DNA of 58,774 nucleotides from the NCBI GenBank assembly GCA_023416745.1, contig JAEZHF010000084.1, positions 1 through 58,774 of the forward strand, given 5' to 3'. Source of the stretch: Bacillota bacterium (GTDB taxonomy: Bacteria; Bacillota; Clostridia; Christensenellales; SZUA-584). The translations under genes and the position numbers were made by a program. Positions 1-8,824 of this stretch are shown here, piece after piece (the stretch's first letter is position 1; each line of letters opens with the position of its first letter). The notes beneath the pieces were generated by a model. The model saw nothing but the letters and a program-made list of their open reading frames with translations, did no database searches and was not told where the DNA came from.

Positions 1-54
1 CTTTTGATTTTTTGTTGTGCAGTTGCCAGACCGCACTTCATTCTAAATCAAAAG
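1..54. repeat. 10-bp inverted repeat at the window edge
   Basis: Positions 1-10 (CTTTTGATTT) are perfectly complementary to 45-54, separated by 34 bases. It could be part of a regulatory hairpin of a gene left of the window, but the context is cut off, so no role is assigned. Confidence 0.3.
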
Positions 55-93
55 GAGTTTTTCTGTTCTGCCTCATCGCTATAAGCTTTACCG

Positions 94-118
94 AACCCCG
101 CGTCTAACGCGGGGTTTT
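94..118 (+). terminator. Intrinsic-terminator-like hairpin
   Basis: An AACCCCGCGT / ACGCGGGGTT stem of ten base pairs with a three-base loop is followed on the plus strand by TTCG. The GC-rich stem is strong, but the T-run is only four bases. It would end a plus-strand gene lying left of the window. Confidence 0.5.
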
Positions 119-130
119 CGAATACAACAA

Positions 131-152
131 GGCCTCAGGATAAATCCCGAGG
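131..152 (-). terminator. Weak hairpin downstream of the solute-binding protein gene
   Basis: GCCTC ... GAGGC arms pair across 131-152, about 20 bases beyond the stop codon of the minus-strand gene ending at 175. The minus-strand tail is only moderately T-rich (CTTGTTGTATTC), so termination is possible but not assured. Confidence 0.35.
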
Positions 153-174
153 CGCTGTTCCATTTAGCTCTGAG

Positions 175-1161
175 CTATTTGATAATCTGCTCCGCAAACG
201 AATTGTCCACCACGCTTGCAAAGTCCACCTTTTCCGTCAGCACGCCCGCCTGTATGATGATGTCCTGCAGCCTGTCAAACGCTTCCTTTTTCATCACCGG
301 CGCATCCATCCACGCGTCGATCGCCCTGTACGACTTGGCAACCAGCATTAACGTCTCCACCGAGGTATCCGGGAAGAACTCAACGATGGCTTCCGCCAGC
401 TCCTTGTCAGACGCTTTCTGCACCCACTGCTGCCCGCGGTATACCGCCTTTAAGAAGCTCTTGACGACCTCGGGGTTGCTCTTGATGTAACTCTTGGTGG
501 CCATAAACGCCGTATAGGGCACCTCGCCGCTCTCCTGCCCTACCGCAGCCATTATGTAGCCTTTTCCCTCCTGCTCGAACAGCGATGCCGTGGGTTCAAA
601 CAGCGTCACGTAGTCGCCCGTGCCGCCTTCAAACGCGCCGCCCATCAGGTTGAACTGTATGCCGGTGTCCACCTCAACATCAACGCCCGGCTCCAACCCG
701 TTCTGGCGCAGCACATACTCCAGCGTCATCTCGGGTACGCCGCCCTTGCGCCCGCCAATCACCGTTTTGCCTTCCAGCTCGCTCCATTGGAAATCCTCAC
801 TCGGCTCGCGCCCCATCAGGAACGATCCATCCCGCTTGGTCAGCTGCCCGACCACCATCGCGCTGTCTTCACGCCCTTCATTGAACACGTAAATGGCAGC
901 CTCCGGCCCCATCAGACCGATATCCGCCTGCCCTGTCAGCAGCGCCGTCATCGACTTGTCGGCCCCGCCGCCGTTCACCAGCTCGATCTCGAGCCCCTCG
1001 TCCTTGAAGTACCCCAGCGAAATTGCAGCATACAGCGGCGCGTAGAAAACGGAATGCGTCACCTCGTTCAGCACGATTTTCTCCGGCGCTTGTTCCTGGC
1101 ACCCGAACACCATCAAGGCCATCAGTACGCACAACACCAATACGACGATCCTTTTGATCAT
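175..1161 (-). CDS. ABC transporter solute-binding lipoprotein (NMT1/SsuA-like)
   Basis: A 328-residue lipoprotein that should capture a small substrate outside the membrane for an ABC importer. The N-terminus is a lipoprotein signal: basic MIKR, a hydrophobic stretch, then lipobox VFGC with lipidated Cys21. The body fits periplasmic-binding fold II of the nitrate/sulfonate/thiamine-precursor group (FYAPLYAAISLGYFKDEGLEIEL, then a VYV..EGRED region). The ATG at 1161 is chosen because GGGAGGGG precedes it and it starts the signal peptide; an upstream in-frame ATG at 1200 has no such support. No permease or ATPase gene is adjacent in the window; partners could lie left of position 1. The substrate cannot be inferred. 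Confidence 0.8.
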   Translation of the reverse strand: MIKRIVVLVLCVLMALMVFGCQEQAPEKIVLNEVTHSVFYAPLYAAISLGYFKDEGLEIELVNGGGADKSMTALLTGQADIGLMGPEAAIYVFNEGREDSAMVVGQLTKRDGSFLMGREPSEDFQWSELEGKTVIGGRKGGVPEMTLEYVLRQNGLEPGVDVEVDTGIQFNLMGGAFEGGTGDYVTLFEPTASLFEQEGKGYIMAAVGQESGEVPYTAFMATKSYIKSNPEVVKSFLKAVYRGQQWVQKASDKELAEAIVEFFPDTSVETLMLVAKSYRAIDAWMDAPVMKKEAFDRLQDIIIQAGVLTEKVDFASVVDNSFAEQIIK

Positions 1162-1252
1162 GTACTCCCCTCCCGCTTTTTGATATTTTATCTTATTCAA
1201 TCGCCGCGGCAGGGTGCATGGAGGTACATATGACCTGCCATGAAAGAGGGGT

Positions 1253-1284
1253 TAAAAAAAGAGCCCTGTGATGACGCAGAGCTC
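1253..1284 (-). terminator. Intrinsic terminator of the xylB-like/SDR operon
   Basis: On the minus strand, GAGCTCTG pairs with CAGGGCTC (eight pairs, one G-U) around an eight-base loop and is followed by seven T residues. It lies 24 bases past the SDR stop codon. Confidence 0.8.
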
Positions 1285-1307
1285 CGTGGACTTCAGACCC
1301 ATATATG

Positions 1308-2099
1308 TTACCCCAGCAGCCGCTTGATCGCGAACAGCTGCAAGCCGCGCGGCACAGCGCTGAACAACTTGAGCGCGAGGCTGGCGTTCAGGCTGTAGTG
1401 CAGACGCGGCTTTCGTACGGTCACGATGCGGTATATCAGCTTCGCCAGTTCTTCCGGCTCCCGCGCCTTGCCGATGCGCCCGTCCATCAGGGGCTTGATG
1501 CGCCGAAGACCCGCACCATACAACTGCGTGGACTGCTGCATCCGCTCAAGCTCAAAAGAAGGTTCCTGTGTCAGTCGCGTGCGGAACGCACCGGGCCGCA
1601 GCTCAATCACCGGTATGCCCAGCAGCGCCAGTTCCAGCCGCAGCGAATCCGCATAGCACTGCAGCGCCGTCTTGGTGAGCGCATAGATGCCGGTAAACGG
1701 CAGCGGCTTTTGCCCCGCCAGCTCGCTGGTCGTAACGATCACGCGCCCGCCGCCCATCAGCAGGGGCAGAAAAGCCTTGTTCACACGGTAAACGCCCATC
1801 AGATTCACGTCTACGATGTGCTGCAGCCGCTCCTCGGTTATCTCGATGAAGGAATCCATCATGTACAGCCCGGAAAGGTGGATCACCGCATCCAGCCTGT
1901 CCGTTTGCGCTGCGATTTCGTCAAACGCCGCTGCCACGCTGAGCTTGTCCCTTACGTCCACGCGTACCGGCACTATGCCATCATGCGGCTCTGTTTCCGC
2001 AATGTCGCACGCGAACACGCGGCAGCCGCGCTCCGCCAGATATTCCGCCGCCGCCCGTCCGAGACCGCCCGCACCGCCCGTGATGAGTATCTGCTTCAT
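1308..2099 (-). CDS. SDR family oxidoreductase
   Basis: A 263-residue classical short-chain dehydrogenase/reductase, a soluble NAD(P)-dependent oxidoreductase. The nucleotide-binding motif TGGAGGLG is at residues 7-14, and the catalytic Ser and YxxxK are in TTSELAG and YALTK. It starts two bases after the stop codon of the xylulokinase-like gene and shares its downstream terminator, so the two are probably co-transcribed and may act on the same polyol or sugar. The C-terminal part (residues 190-263) is less conserved, as in SDRs for lipids or larger alcohols, so the substrate stays open. An acidic residue after the second strand (FACDIAE) suggests NAD over NADP. Confidence 0.8.
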   Translation of the reverse strand: MKQILITGGAGGLGRAAAEYLAERGCRVFACDIAETEPHDGIVPVRVDVRDKLSVAAAFDEIAAQTDRLDAVIHLSGLYMMDSFIEITEERLQHIVDVNLMGVYRVNKAFLPLLMGGGRVIVTTSELAGQKPLPFTGIYALTKTALQCYADSLRLELALLGIPVIELRPGAFRTRLTQEPSFELERMQQSTQLYGAGLRRIKPLMDGRIGKAREPEELAKLIYRIVTVRKPRLHYSLNASLALKLFSAVPRGLQLFAIKRLLG

Positions 2100-2100
2100 A

Positions 2101-3606
2101 TTATTGTTCCCCGCCCGGCCTCATCAGCTCCCTGTTCGCGCCGTACAGCGCGCGGTAACGCCGGTAAGCGTCACCGTAAATCGCAGCGTTTTTCACGTCC
2201 GGCTCATAGACGGTGTCACCATACCGCACCATGGCCGCTGCCGCCTGCTCGTATGTATGGAACAGCCCCGTGCCCACGCCAGCCAGCATCGCCGCACCGA
2301 GGCACACCTGCTCGGATGTGTTCACCACACGCACCGGCGTTTCGAATATATCCGCCTGCATCTGAAGCCACAGCGCGCTTTTCGCGCCACCGCCCGACGC
2401 GATAATTTCCTCCGGCTGATAGCCCAGCTCTGCAAACAGTCTGAAGCTGTCCTTCAGAGAAAACACCACGCCCTCCATCACCGCACGAACCATGTGACGT
2501 CGGTCATGCGCCAGTGACAGGCCGATAAATAAGCCGCGGGCGTTGCTGTCAAAATGAGGGGTCCGCTCACCGTTCAGATACGGCAGAAACAACACCCCGC
2601 CGCTTCCCGGCTCAGCCTCTGATGCCATCGCATCCAGCACCGCATAACCGGGGTCGTTCAGTATCTGGTTGTTCAGCCACTTCAGGCACTGTCCCGCGCT
2701 CAAGGTGGCGCCGAACACGCTCCAGCCGCGCTTAATGGCATGACAGAACGTGTGCACACGGTATTTTGGATCGCGCAGCGGTGACTGAGAGAACATGGCG
2801 ATCTGCCCGCTCGTGCCGATGCTGGAACAGACAACCCCCTCTTTAACTGCGCCGTTTCCAATGTTCTGAACCGGCTGGTCCCCGCCGCCGTACACCACCG
2901 ACGTACCCTTGGCCAGCCCCGTTTCCACGGCTGCCTGCGCGGTGACCTCCCCCGCCACGCCGTCCGATTCCAGACAGGCGGGGAACAGACCGCGGTCAAG
3001 CCCCACCGCGTCGATCAGCTCCCATGCCCATTGCCGCTTAACGGTATCAAAGGCAGACGTTGATGAAGCGTCGGATGTGTCCGCGGCGATACGCCCTGTC
3101 AGGCGATAGCGGATATAGTCCTTGGGCTGCATGATGTAGCGGATGCGCGAAAAAGCCTCCGGATCACTGTCCCGCAGCCACAGCAGCGACGGCAGCGCAA
3201 AACCGGGGCATACACGGTTCAGCGTGACGGCATGGACGTACTCTTCTCCCAGCATCTCATAGATGCGCCGCACCTGTGGCCCACTGCGTGCATCCATCCA
3301 GATGACAGCGGGACGCACCGGCTCACCTGTACCGCTGAGTGCCACCAGACCGTGCATCTGGCCGCCCAGCCCGATTCCGGTGACGTCGCGCATCTTGTCC
3401 GGATGCGCACCTGAGATACGCCGCAGCACGGACACCGCCGCGCTCCACCAGACCCCGGGGTCCTGCTGTGCGCCGCCATCCGGCAGTATGTCCGGCTCGT
3501 AGGCCTGCTGCTCCAAGGCAATCGTCCGCCCCTCGGGCGTGGTCAGAAGCGCCTTTATGCTCGAGGTGCCCACGTCGATACCCAGCAGATAATGCCCTTT
3601 GCCCAT
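2101..3606 (-). CDS. xylB: FGGY-family carbohydrate kinase, xylulokinase-like
   Basis: A 501-residue cytosolic sugar kinase, probably phosphorylating D-xylulose or a related ketose with ATP. The N-terminal ATPase-core motif GIDVGTSSIKALL is present, then GLGGQMHGLVAL and VIWMDARSG (substrate region), a phosphate-binding CSSIGTSGQ block, and the C-terminal ASGGGAKS adenosine motif. Length is typical of XylB. The ATG at 3606 is preceded by AAGGAGAG at seven bases. It is followed directly by an SDR gene. No xylose isomerase or transporter lies in the window, so the xylulose assignment rests on family resemblance; other FGGY kinases (ribulokinase, polyol kinases) are the alternatives. Confidence 0.72.
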   Translation of the reverse strand: MGKGHYLLGIDVGTSSIKALLTTPEGRTIALEQQAYEPDILPDGGAQQDPGVWWSAAVSVLRRISGAHPDKMRDVTGIGLGGQMHGLVALSGTGEPVRPAVIWMDARSGPQVRRIYEMLGEEYVHAVTLNRVCPGFALPSLLWLRDSDPEAFSRIRYIMQPKDYIRYRLTGRIAADTSDASSTSAFDTVKRQWAWELIDAVGLDRGLFPACLESDGVAGEVTAQAAVETGLAKGTSVVYGGGDQPVQNIGNGAVKEGVVCSSIGTSGQIAMFSQSPLRDPKYRVHTFCHAIKRGWSVFGATLSAGQCLKWLNNQILNDPGYAVLDAMASEAEPGSGGVLFLPYLNGERTPHFDSNARGLFIGLSLAHDRRHMVRAVMEGVVFSLKDSFRLFAELGYQPEEIIASGGGAKSALWLQMQADIFETPVRVVNTSEQVCLGAAMLAGVGTGLFHTYEQAAAAMVRYGDTVYEPDVKNAAIYGDAYRRYRALYGANRELMRPGGEQ

Positions 3607-3705
3607 ATGCCATCTCTCCTTACTTAAATACAGAAAACATACCATGCGGAATCAGGCCAGGCGATCCGTCCGCAGGCAGCTGTCGTATAATGGTACTATG
3701 CTATT

Positions 3706-3993
3706 CTATTCAGGCCTGACAAGGCTGTGTTCGGTTAATCCGGATACGGCGTTAAGACGCTCATTGACCATGTTGTGAAAGCAGACGGGCAAGTGATCTC
3801 TGTGGGCCCGGTGGACAGTCACGCACTTTTTGCAGTCTCCATGCAGCTTGCAGGCCGCCTTACACGGGCAATGGTCCTGCCCGCTCTGCTCAAGCTCCTG
3901 TAAAAACTCGTCCTGCGTTTTCAGCCACAGCTCTTTTTCTCCCTTGAGGTAAGCTTTTATGGCCTCCATCATTTTTGGGTTTTTGTCGATCAT
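3706..3993 (-). CDS. Small cysteine-rich protein, possible metal binder
   Basis: A 95-residue cytosolic protein of unknown function. The first 45 residues are helical and acidic/basic; the second half carries a dense Cys/His array, C-P-C-K-x2-C-x2-HGDC-x2-C followed by HRAHRDHLPVC. This could bind zinc or an iron-sulfur cluster. Similar small 'C..HG.C..C' proteins are common in anaerobic Firmicutes and are annotated only as domains of unknown function. The ATG at 3993 follows a perfect AGGAGG, which decides it over an upstream in-frame ATG at 4041. It lies between the U32 gene and the xylB-like gene on the same strand, 45 bases after the former. Confidence 0.7.
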   Translation of the reverse strand: MIDKNPKMMEAIKAYLKGEKELWLKTQDEFLQELEQSGQDHCPCKAACKLHGDCKKCVTVHRAHRDHLPVCFHNMVNERLNAVSGLTEHSLVRPE

Positions 3994-4037
3994 TATGCGC
4001 CTCCTGTTTAAACAATAGCTGTAATGAAGCTGAGGCC

Positions 4038-5273
4038 TCAATTGTTATCGGCTGGCGACTGGCGTTTTTTACGTACCATGCAGCCTTCGGCAAGCCCCTG
4101 CGGCGCGCCGGAAATCACCAGCATTTCTTTGGGGTGGGGCGCGCTCTCACGCGGCTCACCCTCAGTCGTGTATATATTGGACACTTTGAACGTGACGCTG
4201 CCCTGCGGCGTCAGCGCCTCCAGCTCATCCCCCACGAGGAACTTGCCGCGCTGCTGGATGAGCACGCGCCCGTCCGCATCCGTCCCGCCTTTTACCACGC
4301 CCACAAAATCGTAGGTACGCACGGCGACACCGCGCTGCGTATCCTGTGCCGCTTCGCGCGGGTTTCCGAAATAGAAAGCGGTTGTGAACGGACGGCTGCC
4401 CGCTTTGGCCACTTCGTCCAGCAGAGACTGGTCAAAGGGCCGCCCGGCCAGCGCATCGTCCACCGCGCGGCGGTACGCGCCCGTCACACAGGCAACGTAA
4501 TAAGCGGACTTCATGCGCCCTTCAATCTTGAAGGACACGACACCCGCCTCCATCAGCTTACCGATATGTTCGATCATGCACAGGTCTTTGGAATTCAGTA
4601 CGTACGTACCGCGATCATCCGAATACGCCGGAAAATATTCGCCTTCGTAGCCGCGCTCGGACAGGTGGTATTCCCACCGGCAGGGCTGGGCGCACGCGCC
4701 GCCGTTGCCGCTTCGGCCTGTAAAGACGCTGCTTAAGAGGCAGCGCCCTGAATAAGCGATGCACATCGCACCGTGCACGAACGCCTCCATCTCCAGCGTG
4801 TCCGGCGTTTTGGCGCGTATCTGCGATATCTCCTCCAGCGACAGCTCACGGGAGAGTATCACGCGGCTGACGCCCTGCTCGTGCCAGAACCGTGCGGAAT
4901 GTGCGTTGGTGGTGTTGGCCTGCGTGGACAGGTGCAGCGGCATATTTGGCGCAACGCGGCGGCAGGTCGTCAGCACGCCGGGGTCAGACACGATCAATGC
5001 ATCCACGTTCGCGTCGCGCAGCGCCGCCACATAATCGTCCAGCCCCGCAAAATCCTGCATGTGGAACACCGCATTGAGTGTGATGTACAGCTTTTTGCCG
5101 CGTGCGTGAAGCAGCTGTGCCGCCCCTGCAATGCCCTCCGGCGTGAAATTGTCCGCGAATGCTCTCAGGCCGTACGACTTGCCCGCGGCGTACACCGCGT
5201 CCGCACCGAAATCGGCGGCGGCAATCAAACTTTCAAGGCTCCCCGCAGGAGCCAGCAATTCAAAATTCCCCAT
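4038..5273 (-). CDS. Peptidase U32 family protein
   Basis: A 411-residue member of the U32 family, collagenase-like proteins that in several bacteria act in tRNA hydroxylation (TrhP/YegQ) rather than proteolysis. It opens with FELLAPAGSLESL, the usual U32 N-terminus, and carries the family signature EAFVHGAMCIAYSGRCLLS followed by a Cys pair (GACAQPC) consistent with a metal or Fe-S site. The gene follows mltG with almost no gap. Two starts are possible: GTG at 5285, overlapping mltG by seven bases, or ATG at 5273; neither has a strong ribosome-binding site. mltG next to a U32 gene is a common Firmicute arrangement. Confidence 0.85.
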   Translation of the reverse strand: MGNFELLAPAGSLESLIAAADFGADAVYAAGKSYGLRAFADNFTPEGIAGAAQLLHARGKKLYITLNAVFHMQDFAGLDDYVAALRDANVDALIVSDPGVLTTCRRVAPNMPLHLSTQANTTNAHSARFWHEQGVSRVILSRELSLEEISQIRAKTPDTLEMEAFVHGAMCIAYSGRCLLSSVFTGRSGNGGACAQPCRWEYHLSERGYEGEYFPAYSDDRGTYVLNSKDLCMIEHIGKLMEAGVVSFKIEGRMKSAYYVACVTGAYRRAVDDALAGRPFDQSLLDEVAKAGSRPFTTAFYFGNPREAAQDTQRGVAVRTYDFVGVVKGGTDADGRVLIQQRGKFLVGDELEALTPQGSVTFKVSNIYTTEGEPRESAPHPKEMLVISGAPQGLAEGCMVRKKRQSPADNN

Positions 5274-5278
5274 TCCGT

Positions 5279-6550
5279 TTACCACAGCGGTGAGTATTCC
5301 GCGACGTTGGCATTGTGCTCTTCCAGCGTCTTGGCAAACGCAAGGTCACCCGTCTTGGGGTCCTTGTTGCAGAAGTACAGAAAGCTTTCCGACAGGAACT
5401 CTTCATCCGGATACAGCGCGGCTTCTACCGCCTTCTGACCCGGGTTCGCGATGGGCCCGATGGGCAGGCCGGTGATCTTGTACGTATTGAACGGCGAATC
5501 GATATCCTGCTCCTCCGCCGTGTACACAAACTTCTTGAGGCCGGTCACATACCGCAGCGACGCGCACGAATCCAGCCGCATATCCGCATCAAGGCGGTTG
5601 TGGAACACCGCGGACACCTTCTTGAAGTCCTTGGGCAGCGCCTCCCATTCGATGATGGACGCCAGCGTCATCACCTCGTCGATCGTCATGCCCAGTTCCT
5701 GTGCCCTGTCCTCAAACTGCACCGTAAACACGTTGTCGAAGCGCCTGAGAAGCTTTTCGATCACATCCGCCGGCGTTGCGTCCGCGTAGAACTCGTAGGT
5801 GTCCGGGAACAGATATCCTTCCAGCAGATATTTGCGCCCATCGAGCTGTGCGGTTTCTCCTACCGCTGTAATGAAATCGTAGTTTTCATATGCTTTTGCG
5901 TCGTTGCACAGCTCCAGGAATTCGTCGCTCAGAGCCTTGTCGAACATCTTCTGGGACACCAGCTTCCCGGCGATATCCTGTGCCGTCATACCTTCGGTAA
6001 AAGTGATCTTAATGGTCTTGCGCCCGCCGTCCCCTGCCAGCAGTATATCCATGATTTGCTCCATCGTCATGCCGGGAGACAGCTGGTATTTTCCGGCCTG
6101 CAGGCTGGAGGATTTGTCGTTAAAGTCCACATACAGCTGGAAAACGAGCTTGTTGCGAATCAGACCCTGCTCATACAGCTGCTTGGCGATGCCGGAAAGT
6201 GACGAGCCCGTTTTGATCTCCACCTGCTGGTATTCGCTCATATCGGCGGCCACAGGCGCCACGTAATTTTGTTCCACGTGATTGTACAGCGCCGTGCCCA
6301 TCCAGATGACAAGGCCGAAGCTCACCGCCAGTATCAGCAGCGGCCGCAGCAGTCGCCAAACCACCGAGCCCGCCGTATAATCCTTCAGCGACCCGCGCTC
6401 CTCGCACTTCTCCAGCGGCTCCTTGGGGTTGCCGTCCAGCAAAAACGCCTTGGTTGCGCCGTCGTCGCCGGATATGCCGGATACGGGCGAAAACGCACGC
6501 GTTTCGTTATTGTCGTCCCCGAGAAAATCGTTGTAACCTCTGTCCGCCAT
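5279..6550 (-). CDS. mltG: Endolytic transglycosylase MltG (YceG-like)
   Basis: A 423-residue inner-membrane enzyme that cuts nascent peptidoglycan glycan strands. A cytosolic N-terminal tail of about 65 residues precedes one transmembrane segment (about 68-90); the extracellular part has a LysM-like subdomain, then the catalytic YceG domain. The catalytic Glu lies in LASIIEWEA, where most relatives read LASIIEKE, and the late family block GLPIGPIANPG is present. It starts about 12 bases downstream of the YlbF-family gene's stop and is followed directly by the U32 gene, so these genes probably form one operon. The long, acidic N-terminal tail resembles that of Gram-positive MltG proteins. Confidence 0.92.
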   Translation of the reverse strand: MADRGYNDFLGDDNNETRAFSPVSGISGDDGATKAFLLDGNPKEPLEKCEERGSLKDYTAGSVVWRLLRPLLILAVSFGLVIWMGTALYNHVEQNYVAPVAADMSEYQQVEIKTGSSLSGIAKQLYEQGLIRNKLVFQLYVDFNDKSSSLQAGKYQLSPGMTMEQIMDILLAGDGGRKTIKITFTEGMTAQDIAGKLVSQKMFDKALSDEFLELCNDAKAYENYDFITAVGETAQLDGRKYLLEGYLFPDTYEFYADATPADVIEKLLRRFDNVFTVQFEDRAQELGMTIDEVMTLASIIEWEALPKDFKKVSAVFHNRLDADMRLDSCASLRYVTGLKKFVYTAEEQDIDSPFNTYKITGLPIGPIANPGQKAVEAALYPDEEFLSESFLYFCNKDPKTGDLAFAKTLEEHNANVAEYSPLW

Positions 6551-6561
6551 TGTCCCTTTCC

Positions 6562-6909
6562 TTACTCAGTGAGAAAGTCCAGCCCGATGCCGCAGGCGTC
6601 GCCGATGATCTTGTACACATCGCCCACCGTCGTCTGCAGCTTATACTCCGCCGCCAGATACGCAGCCACATCGCGGTTAAAACCGAGCAGCCCGCCCAGC
6701 GTCTTGAGCTTGTCCATCGTCTCGTCCGAAGGTGCACTGCCCGAAAGGTAAGCGGCCTGCGCTTCCAGCTGAAGCTTCTTGTATTCGGCGATCAGCTTTT
6801 TGTTCGTCTCGTCCGCCATCACCTGTGTTTTCAGCCGCTCGTATTCCCTGTAATCGTCGCTCCTTTTGATCTCGGCTGCCAGTTCATGCGCCTTGTCGTA
6901 TACCAGCAT
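6562..6909 (-). CDS. YlbF/YmcA-family regulator
   Basis: A 115-residue, largely helical protein of the YlbF/YmcA family. In Bacillus, members of this family form the Y-complex that directs RNase Y processing and affects competence, sporulation and biofilm formation. The pattern (VYDKAHELAAEIKRSDDYREY, then an Asp/Glu-Lys-rich helix and a Leu-rich C-terminus) and the length fit. It sits 12 bases after the RNase J gene, consistent with a joint role in RNA turnover; that link is inference from context. Which paralogue (YlbF, YmcA or YheA) it matches cannot be decided by eye. Confidence 0.75.
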   Translation of the reverse strand: MLVYDKAHELAAEIKRSDDYREYERLKTQVMADETNKKLIAEYKKLQLEAQAAYLSGSAPSDETMDKLKTLGGLLGFNRDVAAYLAAEYKLQTTVGDVYKIIGDACGIGLDFLTE

Positions 6910-6921
6910 GGGTTCCTCCGT

Positions 6922-8589
6922 TTAAATATCGATGATGATGGGCAGTATCATCGGACTGCGCTTGGTCAGTTCGTACAGATACGTGCGCAGCGCCTTCTTG
7001 ATGCGCCCCTTGATCGTCGTCCAGTCGGTCATCTGCTTGGCAACACAGTCATTGAGTTCGTCGATGATGATCTTGCGCGCCCGCTCCAAGAGGTCGGAGG
7101 ATTCGCGCATGTACACGAATCCGCGCGAGATGATCTCCGGCCCGGATATCAGCTCACCCGTCTCCGCGGATATCGTGACCACCACGATGAACAGGCCGTC
7201 CTGCGACAGCAGCTTGCGGTCGCGCAGCACCACGTTGCCCACGTCGCCCACACCGAGGCCGTCGATGATCACGCTGCCCGCAGGCACCGTGTCTGCCTCG
7301 CGCGCGAAGCGCTGATTCAGCTCGATCATCTTACCGATCTCAGGGATGAACACGTTCTTGCGCGGAATTCCGAGGCCCTCAGCCAGAGCGGCATGCCGGT
7401 ACAGGTGGCGGTATTCGCCGTGAACCGGAATGAAGAACTTGGGCTTGGTGAGCGAGAGTATCATCTTGAGCTCTTCCTGACAGGCATGACCGGACACATG
7501 CACGTCCGCCACACCCTCGTTGATCACGTTGGCACCGCGCCGGTAGAGCATATTGATGACATCCGACACGTATTTCTCGTTGCCGGGTATCGGCGTGGAG
7601 GAAATGATCACGAGGTCTCCCGGAATCATTTTGAGCTTCTTGTGCTCGCCCGCCGCCATGCGCACCAGACCGGACATCGTCTCGCCCTGGCTGCCCGTCG
7701 TCAGTATCACAACCTTGGATTTCTTCATTTTTTCGACTTCTTCCGGCTCAATCAGCATGCCTTCATCCATCTTCAAATATCCAAGGTCTGTGGCTATCTT
7801 GGCAATCTTCAGCATGCTGCGGCCGGTCAGGCAAACCTTTCGTCCGTGCCGCTTGGAAGCGTCGATCACCTGCTGCAGCCGATGAATGTTGGACGCAAAA
7901 GTCGCCACAATGATACGATCCGTCGCATTTTCAAAATAGCTTGCAAACGTATCGGCAACCTTGCTTTCGGACATTGTGTAACCCGAATTCTCAGCGTTGG
8001 TGCTATCGGACAGCAGCACCAGCACGCCCTTCTCGCCCAGTTGCGCGAACTTGGGGATATCGATTACCTTGCCATCTACCGGTGTGTAATCCACTTTAAA
8101 GTCGCCCGTGTGCACGATGGTGCCTACTGGCGTATGTATTGCAAAGCCAAGCGCTGCATCGATGCTGTGCGTCACGCGGATCGCCTCAATCTTGAACGCA
8201 CCCGCCGTCACCGTGTCGCCCGGCTTAATCACGTTCAGTGTGATGCCTTCTGCCTTGTGTTCGACCAGCTTGGTCTCAATCAGCGCCAGCGTCAGGTCGG
8301 TGCCGTATACCGGCGCGCCTATCTCGGGCAGCAGGTAAGGCGTTGCGCCGATATGGTCCTCGTGACCGTGTGTGATCAGCACGGCCTTGATCCGCTCCTT
8401 GTTCTTCCTTAAGTAGGTGATGTCGGGTATCACGTAATCGACACCCAGCATGTCCTCCCGCGGAAAACAAAGTCCGCAGTCAATGACGACGATGTCGGGA
8501 CCGTATTCGATAACGGTCATGTTCTTGCCGATCTCGCCGACGCCCCCCAGCGGCGTGATGCGAATATTATGCTGTTGTTTTTTTGTCAA
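6922..8589 (-). CDS. rnj: Ribonuclease J
   Basis: A 555-residue cytosolic endo/5'-exoribonuclease central to RNA maturation and decay in Firmicutes. It carries the metallo-beta-lactamase zinc motif HGHEDHIG (about residue 74), the later HTGDFK and SDSTNA blocks of the beta-CASP subgroup, the beta-CASP core and a C-terminal dimerisation domain. Length is typical. The start is TTG at 8589, 10 bases after AGAGAGG, with the family-typical opening IRITPLGGVGEIGKN. RNase J paralogues J1 and J2 are not separable here; the full set of catalytic His/Asp residues suggests an active enzyme. Confidence 0.95.
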   Translation of the reverse strand: MTKKQQHNIRITPLGGVGEIGKNMTVIEYGPDIVVIDCGLCFPREDMLGVDYVIPDITYLRKNKERIKAVLITHGHEDHIGATPYLLPEIGAPVYGTDLTLALIETKLVEHKAEGITLNVIKPGDTVTAGAFKIEAIRVTHSIDAALGFAIHTPVGTIVHTGDFKVDYTPVDGKVIDIPKFAQLGEKGVLVLLSDSTNAENSGYTMSESKVADTFASYFENATDRIIVATFASNIHRLQQVIDASKRHGRKVCLTGRSMLKIAKIATDLGYLKMDEGMLIEPEEVEKMKKSKVVILTTGSQGETMSGLVRMAAGEHKKLKMIPGDLVIISSTPIPGNEKYVSDVINMLYRRGANVINEGVADVHVSGHACQEELKMILSLTKPKFFIPVHGEYRHLYRHAALAEGLGIPRKNVFIPEIGKMIELNQRFAREADTVPAGSVIIDGLGVGDVGNVVLRDRKLLSQDGLFIVVVTISAETGELISGPEIISRGFVYMRESSDLLERARKIIIDELNDCVAKQMTDWTTIKGRIKKALRTYLYELTKRSPMILPIIIDI

Positions 8590-8757
8590 GTAATTATTTC
8601 CTCTCTTTCGTTGTCAGCTTTATAATAAAACACACGTTTTAAAAGTCTCAAGCAGACCGGCTTTTCGCCGGCGACATTTGATTATACCATATTCTGCGCC
8701 AGGTATAAACGCACCAAACCACAATATTGCGTTTTTTTTGTAATGAACCACTGCTCG

Positions 8758-8787
8758 TTGCCGCCGGACGGCGCTTTATGGTAGAAT
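8758..8787 (+). promoter_or_regulatory. Candidate promoter of the acetate-kinase-like gene
   Basis: TTGCCG (8758-8763) and TAGAAT (8782-8787) are separated by 18 bases, about 40 bases before the ATG at 8825. The -10 box is good and the -35 box moderate. Confidence 0.4.
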
Positions 8788-8824
8788 AAAGCCGATTATT
8801 CCACCATTTGAAAGGATATACGAT

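Noticed and set aside
6454..8412. 652-codon open frame opposite rnj
   Set aside because: It is fully antisense to the RNase J gene, whose motifs are unmistakable. Long opposite-strand frames arise from GC-biased third codon positions, and this one has a His/Arg-rich composition without domains.
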